Positions 1 to 5,977 of a stretch of 8,082 bases of DNA are shown piece by piece; the first letter of the stretch is position 1; each line of letters begins with the position of its first letter. The notes beneath the pieces were generated by a model that was not told where the DNA came from, searched no databases, and saw only the letters and a program-made list of their open reading frames with translations. This DNA comes from Bacillota bacterium (lineage in GTDB: Bacteria > Bacillota > Clostridia > Lachnospirales > Lachnospiraceae). Both the position numbers and the translations under genes were made by a program. The DNA lies in contig JAEWHU010000092.1 in assembly GCA_023387635.1 (NCBI GenBank), positions 1 through 8,082 of the forward strand, read 5' to 3'.

Positions 1-16
1 AAACAAGGTATATAGC

Positions 17-45
17 TTGACATCTTTTTTTATAAGGTTTACAAT
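17..45 (+). promoter_or_regulatory. Sigma-A-type promoter of the radical SAM / aldolase operon
   Basis: TTGACA at 17-22 and TACAAT at 40-45 are separated by exactly 17 bases, a near-perfect vegetative promoter. Transcription would start near 52, leaving a leader of about 95 bases before the ATG at 146. I see no riboswitch or strong hairpin in that leader, which is mostly A and T. This is the only good promoter upstream of the first two genes. Confidence 0.8.
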
Positions 46-145
46 TTCTTAACTAGTTTATTATGGAATGTTTATTAAGTAATATTTAACAAAGTGATAT
101 TTTATATTAGTAATAATAGCAATGTATAAAAGGGATGGTGGTATT

Positions 146-1060
146 ATGCATAAGGAATATGAAAAATGTACCTTATGTCCAAGAAACTGTGGTGTGAATA
201 GAGTAAATAAGGAGATGGGGTATTGTAGAGTTACAGCGGATTTAATGGTTGCAAGAGCAGCATTACATATGTGGGAGGAACCGTGTATATCTGGAACTAA
301 TGGTTCAGGTACTGTTTTTTTCTCTGGTTGTTCTATGCAATGTGTATACTGTCAAAATCATGTAATCGCCTCTTCTAATGCTGGAATAGGAATATCAATT
401 GAAAGGCTTGCAGAAATATTTATGGAATTGCAGGATAAGGGGGCTCATAATATTAATCTTGTTACACCAAGCCATTACGTACCCCACCTTATAGAGGCTA
501 TTCCAATGGCAAGAAAAAAAGGCCTTATAATTCCAATTGTTTATAATTGTAGCTCTTATGAAAAGGTTGAAACCTTAAGAAAACTAGAAGGATTCATAGA
601 TATATTTTTGCCAGATTTAAAATACTACTCGGGTGAAATAAGTAAAAGATATTCTAATTGCAGTGATTATTTTGATACAAGTACGAAAGCAATTGAAGAG
701 ATGGTAAGACAGGTGGGGGAACCTATTTTTGATAAAGATGGAATTATGAAAAAGGGAGTTATTATAAGACACTTAGCCCTACCAGGTTATTTAAATGATT
801 CAAAAGAAATTATAAAATATATTTATGAAACTTATAATAATAAAGTCTATATTAGTATAATGAATCAATTTACACCACTTGATAATTTAGCCAAGTATCC
901 TGAGATAAATCATACATTAGATGAAAAGCATTATGATGAATTAGTGGATTATGCCATAAGTCTTGGGGTGGAAAATGGGTTTATTCAAGAGGGGGAAACT
1001 GCGAAAGAAAGTTTCATACCAGATTTTAATAATGTTGGTGTATTAAGGTCTGATATATAG
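146..1060 (+). CDS. PflX-like radical SAM Fe-S protein (pyruvate-formate-lyase-activating-enzyme family)
   Basis: A 304-residue radical SAM protein. The signature Cys-x3-Cys-x2-Cys is at C62, C66 and C69, with the usual aromatic residue (Y68) before the third cysteine; it would bind the 4Fe-4S cluster that cleaves S-adenosylmethionine. An N-terminal cysteine group, C8-x2-C11-x3-C15 plus C27, is typical of the PflX (COG1313) branch and may bind a second metal site. The region around LVTPSHYVPH and the later DIFLPDLKYY segment also fit this branch. The physiological substrate of PflX proteins is not established, and no glycyl-radical enzyme lies in the window, so activase activity is not implied. 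An in-frame ATG at 122 would add eight residues but has no ribosome binding site; ATG 146 is preceded by AGGGATGG at 131-138. The gene for a threonine-aldolase-like enzyme follows after 29 bases. Confidence 0.85.
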   Translation: MHKEYEKCTLCPRNCGVNRVNKEMGYCRVTADLMVARAALHMWEEPCISGTNGSGTVFFSGCSMQCVYCQNHVIASSNAGIGISIERLAEIFMELQDKGAHNINLVTPSHYVPHLIEAIPMARKKGLIIPIVYNCSSYEKVETLRKLEGFIDIFLPDLKYYSGEISKRYSNCSDYFDTSTKAIEEMVRQVGEPIFDKDGIMKKGVIIRHLALPGYLNDSKEIIKYIYETYNNKVYISIMNQFTPLDNLAKYPEINHTLDEKHYDELVDYAISLGVENGFIQEGETAKESFIPDFNNVGVLRSDI

Positions 1061-1089
1061 AATATGTTTAGAATAGAAAGGGATAGATT

Positions 1090-2121
1090 ATGTATAGTTT
1101 TATGAATGATTATAGTGAAGGTGCTCATGTTAAAGTATTAGAATTATTAATAAACAGTAACTTGGAGCAAAATGTTGGATATGGTGAAGATAAACACAGC
1201 GATAAAGCAAAGTTGTATATAAAAAAACTATTAAAAGATAATAATGTGGACATCCATTTTATTCCTGGTGGAACTCAAACTAATCTACTGGTTATATCTT
1301 CTTTACTGCGACCACATGAATGTGTCATTGGCGTTGATACGAGTCATATTAATGTACATGAAACAGGAGCTATTGAAGCGACAGGTCATAAAGTAGTTAC
1401 AGTAAAAGGTGTGGATGGCAAATTAACTCCTAAAAGTATTGAAGAAGTTGTGAAGTATCATAGCGATGAACATATGGTTAAGCCTAAAATGGTTTATATC
1501 TCTAATTCTACAGAACTTGGAACTGTCTATACAAAAGAAGAGTTATATGCTATTCATAAAGTATGTAAAAAACTTGGTTTAATTTTATTTATGGATGGAG
1601 CTAGACTTGGTTCAGCACTTATGTCAAGATATAATGATTTAGAATTAAAAGATATAAAAGAACTTGTAGATGTATTCTACATTGGTGGAACTAAAAATGG
1701 TGCACTTCTTGGTGAAGCATTAGTAATTGTTAATGATAAATATAAGGAAGATTTTAGATATTTAATAAAGCAAAAAGGGGCCTTAATGGCCAAAGGCTTT
1801 GTAGCAGGGATACAATTTGAAGCTTTATTTGAGAATAATTTATTCTTCGAATTAGCTGATCATGCCAACAAAATGGCAGAAATGATTGAAAAGGAATTAA
1901 TAAGTAGTGGATATGAATTCTATGTAAAGCCTAGTTCAAATCAATTATTTCCAATCATCCCTGATTCATTACTTGAGAAGTTAAGCGAAGAGTTCTCTTA
2001 TTCTGTTCAATTTAAATATAATGAAACAAGTTCTGTAATTCGCTTTGTAACTTCATTTGCTACGACGCCTAAAGCTGTAAACGCTCTGTGCGAGTTTATA
2101 CGAAATCATCCTTTGGATTAG
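1090..2121 (+). CDS. Threonine aldolase family PLP-dependent enzyme (low-specificity L-threonine aldolase / beta-eliminating lyase family)
   Basis: A 343-residue fold-type I PLP enzyme. Visible landmarks are a phosphate-binding GGTQTN at 60-65, the HINVHETGA segment around 86-94 (the family's HI-x-x-x-E-x-G-A), the PLP-ring aspartate D169 in MDGARLG (168-174) with R172, and the Schiff-base lysine K202 in GGTKNG. The later KQKGALMAKGF...GIQFEALF block matches the family. Such enzymes reversibly split L-threonine or L-allo-threonine into glycine and acetaldehyde in the cytoplasm; related members act on other beta-hydroxy amino acids, so the substrate is open. The histidine that usually precedes DGAR is M168 here. 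The start is set by GAAAGGGA six bases upstream. It is probably translated from the same mRNA as the radical SAM gene. I see no convincing terminator after its stop. Confidence 0.87.
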   Translation: MYSFMNDYSEGAHVKVLELLINSNLEQNVGYGEDKHSDKAKLYIKKLLKDNNVDIHFIPGGTQTNLLVISSLLRPHECVIGVDTSHINVHETGAIEATGHKVVTVKGVDGKLTPKSIEEVVKYHSDEHMVKPKMVYISNSTELGTVYTKEELYAIHKVCKKLGLILFMDGARLGSALMSRYNDLELKDIKELVDVFYIGGTKNGALLGEALVIVNDKYKEDFRYLIKQKGALMAKGFVAGIQFEALFENNLFFELADHANKMAEMIEKELISSGYEFYVKPSSNQLFPIIPDSLLEKLSEEFSYSVQFKYNETSSVIRFVTSFATTPKAVNALCEFIRNHPLD

Positions 2122-2196
2122 GGAGTTGTAATTTATTGGGTTATTTTTAGATATAAAATTGGAAAATTGTTAATACTAAAAAATTTGATCTCCTTG
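2122..2196. other. Intergenic stretch before the lysine-transporter promoter
   Basis: AT-rich sequence after the aldolase stop codon. I find no open reading frame, no clear GC-rich hairpin with a T run, and no promoter on the plus strand until 2197. Read-through from the aldolase operon into the riboswitch leader is therefore possible. Confidence 0.5.
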
Positions 2197-2225
2197 TTGA
2201 CAGAATAGAAATCATGTTGTAGACT
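2197..2225 (+). promoter_or_regulatory. Probable promoter of the lysine-riboswitch ABC operon
   Basis: TTGACA at 2197-2202 is a perfect -35. At 17-base spacing lies TAGACT (2220-2225), a four-of-six -10. A perfect TATAAT at 2232-2237 is 29 bases from this -35 and has no -35 of its own, so TAGACT is preferred. Either choice starts transcription a few to about 25 bases before the riboswitch aptamer. Confidence 0.55.
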
Positions 2226-2257
2226 ATGTACTATAATTTAATAGAACCTCACTGTAG

Positions 2258-2441
2258 CAAGTGAGGTAGAGGCGCGGAATTTAACAGTCTTTAGCGGAGT
2301 TTGAGAAGCAATGATGCTAAGGAGAAGGAAATGCCGCCGAAGTTTATAATATTCTCAGTATTATAAGCTGGGTCTGCAGTGAATAATTGCAGGACTGTCT
2401 TGATATACTTCCCAGTTTATCAAGTTGTGCTATCTCATTTG
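2258..2441 (+). promoter_or_regulatory. Lysine riboswitch (L box) aptamer
   Basis: The RNA has the conserved L-box core words in order: AGGTAGAGGCGCG, AGGAGAAGGAA, GCCGCCGAAG, GCTGGG, GGACTGTC and GCTATCTC. Helices can be drawn from the sequence: P1, 2258-2269 with 2430-2441 (12 pairs, two G-U); P2, 2288-2295 with 2316-2323; P3, 2341-2351 with 2359-2369; P4, around 2372-2378 with 2388-2395; P5, 2399-2405 with 2418-2424. The L2 loop UUGAGAA (2301-2307) is complementary to the whole L3 loop UUCUCAG (2352-2358), giving the family's kissing-loop contact with one G-U pair. In this family, lysine binding stabilises P1 and favours termination, so the downstream transporter should be off when lysine is plentiful. 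Confidence 0.95.
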
Positions 2442-2471
2442 GGAATGGAAGAGGAATTAGGGCAAATTTGC

Positions 2472-2501
2472 GACCTGAGTTCATCTCAGGTCTTTTCTTT
2501 T
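2472..2501 (+). terminator. Riboswitch-controlled intrinsic terminator
   Basis: GACCTGAG (2472-2479) pairs perfectly with CTCAGGTC (2485-2492) around a five-base loop, and a T-rich tract (TTTTCTTTT, 2493-2501) follows. It sits 30 bases after the aptamer and 67 bases before the binding-protein ATG, the normal place for an L-box expression platform. The competing antiterminator is not obvious by eye; AUUUG at the P1 3' end (2437-2441) can pair with CAAAU at 2463-2467. Confidence 0.9.
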
Positions 2502-2554
2502 CGTTTCCATTATGAATGGTATGCGTTAAAATTACGTATAATCGTAAGAAAGAA

Positions 2555-2560
2555 AAGGAG
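2555..2560 (+). promoter_or_regulatory. Ribosome binding site fixing the binding-protein start
   Basis: AAGGAG lies seven bases before ATG 2568. It shows that the long upstream in-frame extension, which would begin inside the riboswitch at 2379, is not translated as part of this protein. Confidence 0.85.
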
Positions 2561-2567
2561 AGATGAT

Positions 2568-3380
2568 ATGAAGAAAAAAGTATTGTTGGTTGCAGTTATG
2601 TCATTATTAGTTATGAGTCTTATGGTGGGATGTAAGAGCAAGGAAAGTGGTACATTAAGAGTAGGACTTGAGGCAGCTTATGCACCTTTTAACTGGACTC
2701 AAACAGATGATTCTAATGGAGCAGTTCCAATTGATGGATCAAAAGAATATGCAGGTGGTTATGATGTTGAAATTGCGAAAAGACTTGCTAAAGCTTTAGA
2801 TAAGGAATTAGTAATTGTAAAAACCGACTGGTATGGTTTAGTACCTGCACTTAATTCAGGAATGATTGATGTAATTATGGCTGGTATGTCACCAACAGAA
2901 GACAGAAAAAAAGCCATTGATTTTACAGATAATTATTATGCATCTGACCTAGTTATGGTTGTTAAAAAAGGTGGACCATATGAAAATGCTACATCTATTC
3001 AAGATTTTAGCGGAGCAAAAATAACTGGTCAATTAAGTACATTCCATGAAACAGTGATTGACCAAATTGAAGGTGTTAATAAAGTAACATCTATGGAAGA
3101 TTTTGGAACAATGAGGGTTGCCCTTGAAGCTGGTATGATAGATGGATATGTTTCTGAAAAACCAGAAGGCTTAAGTGCATCGGCAGCAAATGATAAGCTT
3201 ACTATGGTGGAATTCACAGATGGATTTAAAGCTAATCCTGACGATTCAGCTATTGCAGTAGGTGTAAAAAAAGGTAGTAAGTTAACAGAAAAAATTAATA
3301 CTATTTTAGCAGATATTACGGAAGAAGAACGTATTGCTATTATGGATGAAGTTATAAAAAATCAACCAGCTACAGAGTAA
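2568..3380 (+). CDS. Amino-acid ABC transporter substrate-binding lipoprotein, probably for lysine
   Basis: A 270-residue extracellular solute-binding protein of family 3. The N-terminus is a lipoprotein signal: MKKK, a hydrophobic stretch to about residue 20, and a lipobox-like MVGC with the lipidated cysteine at C22. The mature part opens with a typical first beta strand and ligand-loop segment (LRVGLEAAYAPFNW), then GGYDVEIAKRLA, the hinge-region DWYGLVPALNSGMIDVIMAGM and the SPTEDRKKAIDFTDNYY block that lines the binding cleft in this family. It would be tethered to the outer face of the membrane and deliver substrate to the permease. The family is usually general polar or basic amino acid; the lysine riboswitch immediately upstream is the reason to propose lysine. 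About 20 residues between APFNW and GGYDVE look like a longer surface loop than in short family members. Confidence 0.9.
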   Translation: MKKKVLLVAVMSLLVMSLMVGCKSKESGTLRVGLEAAYAPFNWTQTDDSNGAVPIDGSKEYAGGYDVEIAKRLAKALDKELVIVKTDWYGLVPALNSGMIDVIMAGMSPTEDRKKAIDFTDNYYASDLVMVVKKGGPYENATSIQDFSGAKITGQLSTFHETVIDQIEGVNKVTSMEDFGTMRVALEAGMIDGYVSEKPEGLSASAANDKLTMVEFTDGFKANPDDSAIAVGVKKGSKLTEKINTILADITEEERIAIMDEVIKNQPATE

Positions 3381-3400
3381 TCATTATGTAGTCTTATGTT

Positions 3401-3483
3401 AGACATTAGAGGACAGGCTAGATATTACATCGATTAAGGATAAATATCAAGCCTGTTCTATGTCTGCTACTTAGCATGTAGCA
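3401..3483 (+). other. Structured spacer between binding-protein and permease genes
   Basis: The 158-base gap contains two hairpins. The first is long: AGACAT (3401-3406) with ATGTCT (3460-3465), ACAGGCT (3413-3419) with AGCCTGT (3450-3456), and GATATT (3421-3426) with AATATC (3443-3448), with small internal loops and a 16-base apical loop. The second is TGCTAC (3465-3470) with GTAGCA (3478-3483). Neither is followed by a T run, so they do not look like terminators. A plausible role is 3'-end protection of the binding-protein message, giving more binding protein than permease; this is inference. Confidence 0.6.
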
Positions 3484-3525
3484 CAGCGGAATGTGTATAA
3501 CGCTTGATTTTAGAATTAGGGTGTT

Positions 3526-3531
3526 AGGAGG
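3526..3531 (+). promoter_or_regulatory. Ribosome binding site fixing the permease start
   Basis: A perfect AGGAGG lies seven bases before ATG 3539, so the in-frame ATG at 3491, which has no such site, is not the start. Confidence 0.88.
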
Positions 3532-3538
3532 AAAATAT

Positions 3539-4306
3539 ATGAGTTTAGAGTTGTTAACAGATATTATAATAAAATATTGGCCGATGTTTCTTCGTGGAGC
3601 AGGAATTACCATATATATATCAATAACAGGAACAATAATAGGTACATTGATTGGTTTATTAATAGGTATTATACGTACCATACCAATGCCAGTTAAAGGA
3701 GCAAAAAGGATTTTCTTAAAAATAGTAAATGGACTTTTGGCTTTTTATATTGAGTTCTTTCGTGGAACTCCTATGATTGTTCAATCCATGGTAGTCTATT
3801 ATGGACTTGCCCAAGCGTTTGATATTCAGTTGAATAAAATAGTAGCAGCTATATTTATTGTTTCAATTAATACAGGTGCTTATATGGCAGAAATTGTACG
3901 TGGTGGAATTGTTTCTATTGATAAAGGACAATTTGAGGCTGCCCAGGCAATCGGTATGAATCATGTTAAAACTATGAAAAATGTAGTGTTACCTCAAGTG
4001 ATGCGTAACATATTACCTGCAACTGGTAATGAGTTTGTAATTAACATAAAAGATACGTCTGTACTTAATGTTATTGGTGTATCCGAATTATTCTTTAGTA
4101 CGAAATCCATTGCAGGAAGTACCTATTTATACTTTGAACCCTTTGCAGTTGCATGTGTATTATACTTTATTATGACAGTTATAATAACAAGAATACTACG
4201 ATTAATAGAGAGAAAATTAGATGGACCAGATAATTTTGTTATGATTGGTAATCAAATGCAGGTTGAAACTCCAGAAAATAAGTTAAAAAGAGAACATAAT
4301 AAATAA
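3539..4306 (+). CDS. Amino-acid ABC transporter permease, probably lysine
   Basis: A 255-residue inner-membrane permease of the HisM/GlnP type. It starts with a short amphipathic segment and the family's MFLRGAGITIYISITGT entry helix, has about five hydrophobic spans, and carries EFFRGTP at 72-78. The cytoplasmic EAA loop is clear at about 130-153 (GQFEAAQAIGM...NVVLPQ), the surface that docks the ATPase. The C-terminal 30 residues are polar and charged. Only one permease gene is present, so the transporter probably uses a homodimeric channel. It sits between the binding-protein and ATPase genes in the riboswitch operon. Substrate assignment rests on the riboswitch, not on residues in this protein. 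Confidence 0.9.
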   Translation: MSLELLTDIIIKYWPMFLRGAGITIYISITGTIIGTLIGLLIGIIRTIPMPVKGAKRIFLKIVNGLLAFYIEFFRGTPMIVQSMVVYYGLAQAFDIQLNKIVAAIFIVSINTGAYMAEIVRGGIVSIDKGQFEAAQAIGMNHVKTMKNVVLPQVMRNILPATGNEFVINIKDTSVLNVIGVSELFFSTKSIAGSTYLYFEPFAVACVLYFIMTVIITRILRLIERKLDGPDNFVMIGNQMQVETPENKLKREHNK

Positions 4307-4354
4307 GTGGTCTAAATTAACTTAAGTGAATATAACCTAGAAAGGTATTATAGT

Positions 4355-5089
4355 ATGGAAAAAGTAATTGATATTAGGCATTTAAGTAAAAGTTTTGGTG
4401 AAAACCTAGTGTTAAAAGATATAGACTTTTCTGTAAATAAAGGAGAAGTTGTTTGTATTATAGGATCATCAGGATCCGGTAAATCTACTTTACTACGTTG
4501 TATAAATCTATTAGAGCAACCAACGAGTGGAGAAATTATATATAACGGTGAAAATATTTTAGATGACAAACATGATATATTAGAATACAGAACTAAATTA
4601 GGAATGGTGTTCCAACAATTTAATCTATTTAATAATCATAATGTGTTAAGTAATTGTACTGTTGGACAAATTAAGGTATTAAAACGTTCTAAAGAAGAAG
4701 CGGAAGCAGTAGCGTTGAAATATCTAAAGGTTGTTGGAATGGATCAGTATATTAATGCAAAACCAAGACAATTATCTGGTGGACAAAAGCAAAGAGTAGC
4801 AATCGCTAGAGCTTTATCCATGGAACCAGATGTGATGTTATTTGATGAGCCTACTTCTGCACTTGATCCTGAGATGGTAGGTGAAGTGCTAAAAGTAATG
4901 AAGGAATTAGCAGAAACAGGCCTTACTATGCTAATTGTAACTCATGAAATGGATTTTGCTAAAGAAGTCTCCGATAGAGTTGTATTTATGGATAAAGGTG
5001 TAATTGCAGAAGAAGGAACACCTGATCAAATATTTAATAACCCAATTACGGAGCGTACAAGAGAATTCTTAAAGAGAACACTTAAATAA
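4355..5089 (+). CDS. Amino-acid ABC transporter ATP-binding protein, probably lysine
   Basis: A 244-residue ABC ATPase of the GlnQ/HisP group, close to the usual 240-260. In order: Walker A GSSGSGKST (37-45), Q-loop glutamine Q87 in VFQQFNLF, signature LSGGQ (140-144), Walker B ending in D164-E165 (MLFDEPTSALDP), and the switch histidine H197 in VTHEMDFA. All catalytic positions are intact. It would power import from the cytoplasmic face with the permease encoded 48 bases upstream. An AGAAAGG sequence at about 4339 serves as the ribosome binding site. It is the last gene of the operon; a very strong hairpin begins 21 bases after the stop. Confidence 0.93.
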   Translation: MEKVIDIRHLSKSFGENLVLKDIDFSVNKGEVVCIIGSSGSGKSTLLRCINLLEQPTSGEIIYNGENILDDKHDILEYRTKLGMVFQQFNLFNNHNVLSNCTVGQIKVLKRSKEEAEAVALKYLKVVGMDQYINAKPRQLSGGQKQRVAIARALSMEPDVMLFDEPTSALDPEMVGEVLKVMKELAETGLTMLIVTHEMDFAKEVSDRVVFMDKGVIAEEGTPDQIFNNPITERTREFLKRTLK

Positions 5090-5109
5090 GATTAATTAAA
5101 ATAGAAGTT

Positions 5110-5167
5110 ATATAGAATAAGGATAGGGTAAAAACTCAATGGTTTTTACCCTATCCTTATTCTATAT
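5110..5167 (+). terminator. Long perfect hairpin ending the ABC operon
   Basis: A 26-base arm (5110-5135) is perfectly complementary to 5142-5167 around a six-base loop. The tail afterwards is GTTTTATAAAA, only four T in a row. Its position fits a terminator or an mRNA 3'-end stabiliser. The stem is about twice the length of the other terminators in the window and includes AGGATAGGG with its complement. Confidence 0.8.
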
Positions 5168-5206
5168 GTTTTATAAAAACTTGTAAAAGTTATATATACT
5201 TTTAAA

Positions 5207-5223
5207 ATACCATATGGTATAAT
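5207..5223 (+). promoter_or_regulatory. Extended -10 promoter and palindromic operator candidate of the FNT channel gene
   Basis: TGGTATAAT (5215-5223) is an extended -10 (TG-n-TATAAT), which can work with the weak -35 region seen here. The -10 is overlapped by a perfect 14-base palindrome, ATACCATATGGTAT (5207-5220). Just upstream is a second inverted repeat, TAAAAGT (5184-5190) and ACTTTTA (5198-5204). Transcription would start near 5230, downstream of the alternative ATG at 5226, which supports the later ATG at 5265. Confidence 0.6.
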
Positions 5224-5264
5224 CAATGTGTTTTGGGATAAATGTAAAGGAAAGGAAATTAGAG

Positions 5265-5900
5265 ATGAAGACATTAATTAAGGCTATTTTAGCAGGTATG
5301 GCAATATGTATTGGCGGAACTGTATACTTAACTTTAGATAATCATATGGTAGGAGCGTTGCTATTTTCAATAGGATTGTTTACCATATATACATTTGATT
5401 TGGATTTATTTACAGGAAAGATATGTTTTATACCTAACAAGCATTGGAGTTTTTTGAGAACGGTAGGTATTGTATACATAGGTAATTTAATTGGTACTGT
5501 AGGTGTTGGATATATTTTACGTTATACCAAATTAGTAAAATTAGTACCACATACAGAAGAAATGGTAACTGCTAAGCTATCGGATACGTTATTTAGTACA
5601 TTTATCATGGCTGTTTTTTGCGGAGTACTTATGTGTATTGCTGTAATTGGATTTAAGACAATAAAAGATGGATTTGGTAAATATCTTGCCCTTATGCTAC
5701 CAGTTACTGTATTTATATTAAATGGATACGAGCATAGTGTTGCAGATATGTTCTATATATCATTAGCAAATGCATGGAACGTGAAAGCTATTATATTTCT
5801 TCTAATAGTCTCAATTGGTAATATTGTTGGAGGTATAGTATTACCATTGGCTAGTAGAATTCTAGATGGCAAGAAATTAGGTTTAGATGAAGAACATTAA
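5265..5900 (+). CDS. Compact formate/nitrite transporter (FNT) family channel
   Basis: A 211-residue membrane protein with six hydrophobic spans, recognisable as FNT family by DLFTG (47-51, with the pore-loop threonine T50), GNLIG (73-77), the second pore-loop signature NGYEHSVADM (153-162, with the central histidine H157) and the closing GNIVGG motif. The family forms pentamers passing small monovalent anions such as formate, nitrite or hydrosulfide. It is shorter than the usual 250-290 residues because the N-terminus and the loop after MFYIS are short. By my hand alignment to FocA, the conserved Asn of the C-N-x-L-V-C segment is G120, and the Asn of EHSIAN is D161. The substrate cannot be named. 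The start was chosen by GGAAAGGA eight bases before ATG 5265. It is a single-gene unit between its own promoter and terminator. Confidence 0.85.
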   Translation: MKTLIKAILAGMAICIGGTVYLTLDNHMVGALLFSIGLFTIYTFDLDLFTGKICFIPNKHWSFLRTVGIVYIGNLIGTVGVGYILRYTKLVKLVPHTEEMVTAKLSDTLFSTFIMAVFCGVLMCIAVIGFKTIKDGFGKYLALMLPVTVFILNGYEHSVADMFYISLANAWNVKAIIFLLIVSIGNIVGGIVLPLASRILDGKKLGLDEEH

Positions 5901-5917
5901 TAGAATTATATTAAAGG

Positions 5918-5947
5918 ATCAACTCAATAAAAAGAGTTGATTTTTTT
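5918..5947 (+). terminator. Terminator of the FNT gene
   Basis: ATCAACTC (5918-5925) pairs with GAGTTGAT (5934-5941) around an eight-base A-rich loop, and a run of seven T (5941-5947) follows directly. It begins 17 bases after the stop codon. The next promoter's -35 starts two bases after the T run. Confidence 0.9.
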
Positions 5948-5948
5948 G

Positions 5949-5977
5949 TTGACAAAGAAGAAATAATTGTGTACAAT
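5949..5977 (+). promoter_or_regulatory. Consensus promoter of the glutathione peroxidase gene
   Basis: TTGACA (5949-5954) and TACAAT (5972-5977) are 17 bases apart. The transcript would start near 5984, leaving a leader of about 90 A-rich bases. The -10 lies inside a cluster of inverted repeats listed separately. Confidence 0.85.

Noticed and set aside
2532..2547. TATAAT at 2537-2542 after the riboswitch terminator, possible bypass promoter
   Set aside because: There is no -35 at suitable spacing and no TG extension; the TATAAT is also the loop of a small TTACG/CGTAA hairpin.
2379..2567. In-frame 63-codon extension of the binding protein beginning inside the riboswitch
   Set aside because: It would translate the riboswitch P4-P5 region and the terminator, has no ribosome binding site, and would bury the lipoprotein signal that starts cleanly at ATG 2568.
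3029..3217. Minus-strand open frame of 62 codons
   Set aside because: It lies wholly inside the binding-protein gene, with no ribosome binding site or recognisable protein features.
3381..3538. A second riboswitch or T-box in the binding-protein/permease gap
   Set aside because: No T-box or other known riboswitch core motif is visible, and there is no terminator or ribosome-binding-site sequestering helix; it is better described as a structured spacer.
3418..3681. Minus-strand open frame of 87 codons across the spacer and permease start
   Set aside because: It overlaps the permease gene and the hairpin spacer, shows no ribosome binding site, and its composition is that of a shadow of an AT-rich membrane gene.
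4348..4569. Minus-strand open frame of 73 codons
   Set aside because: It is antisense to the ATPase N-terminus, including the Walker A codons, and has no independent support.
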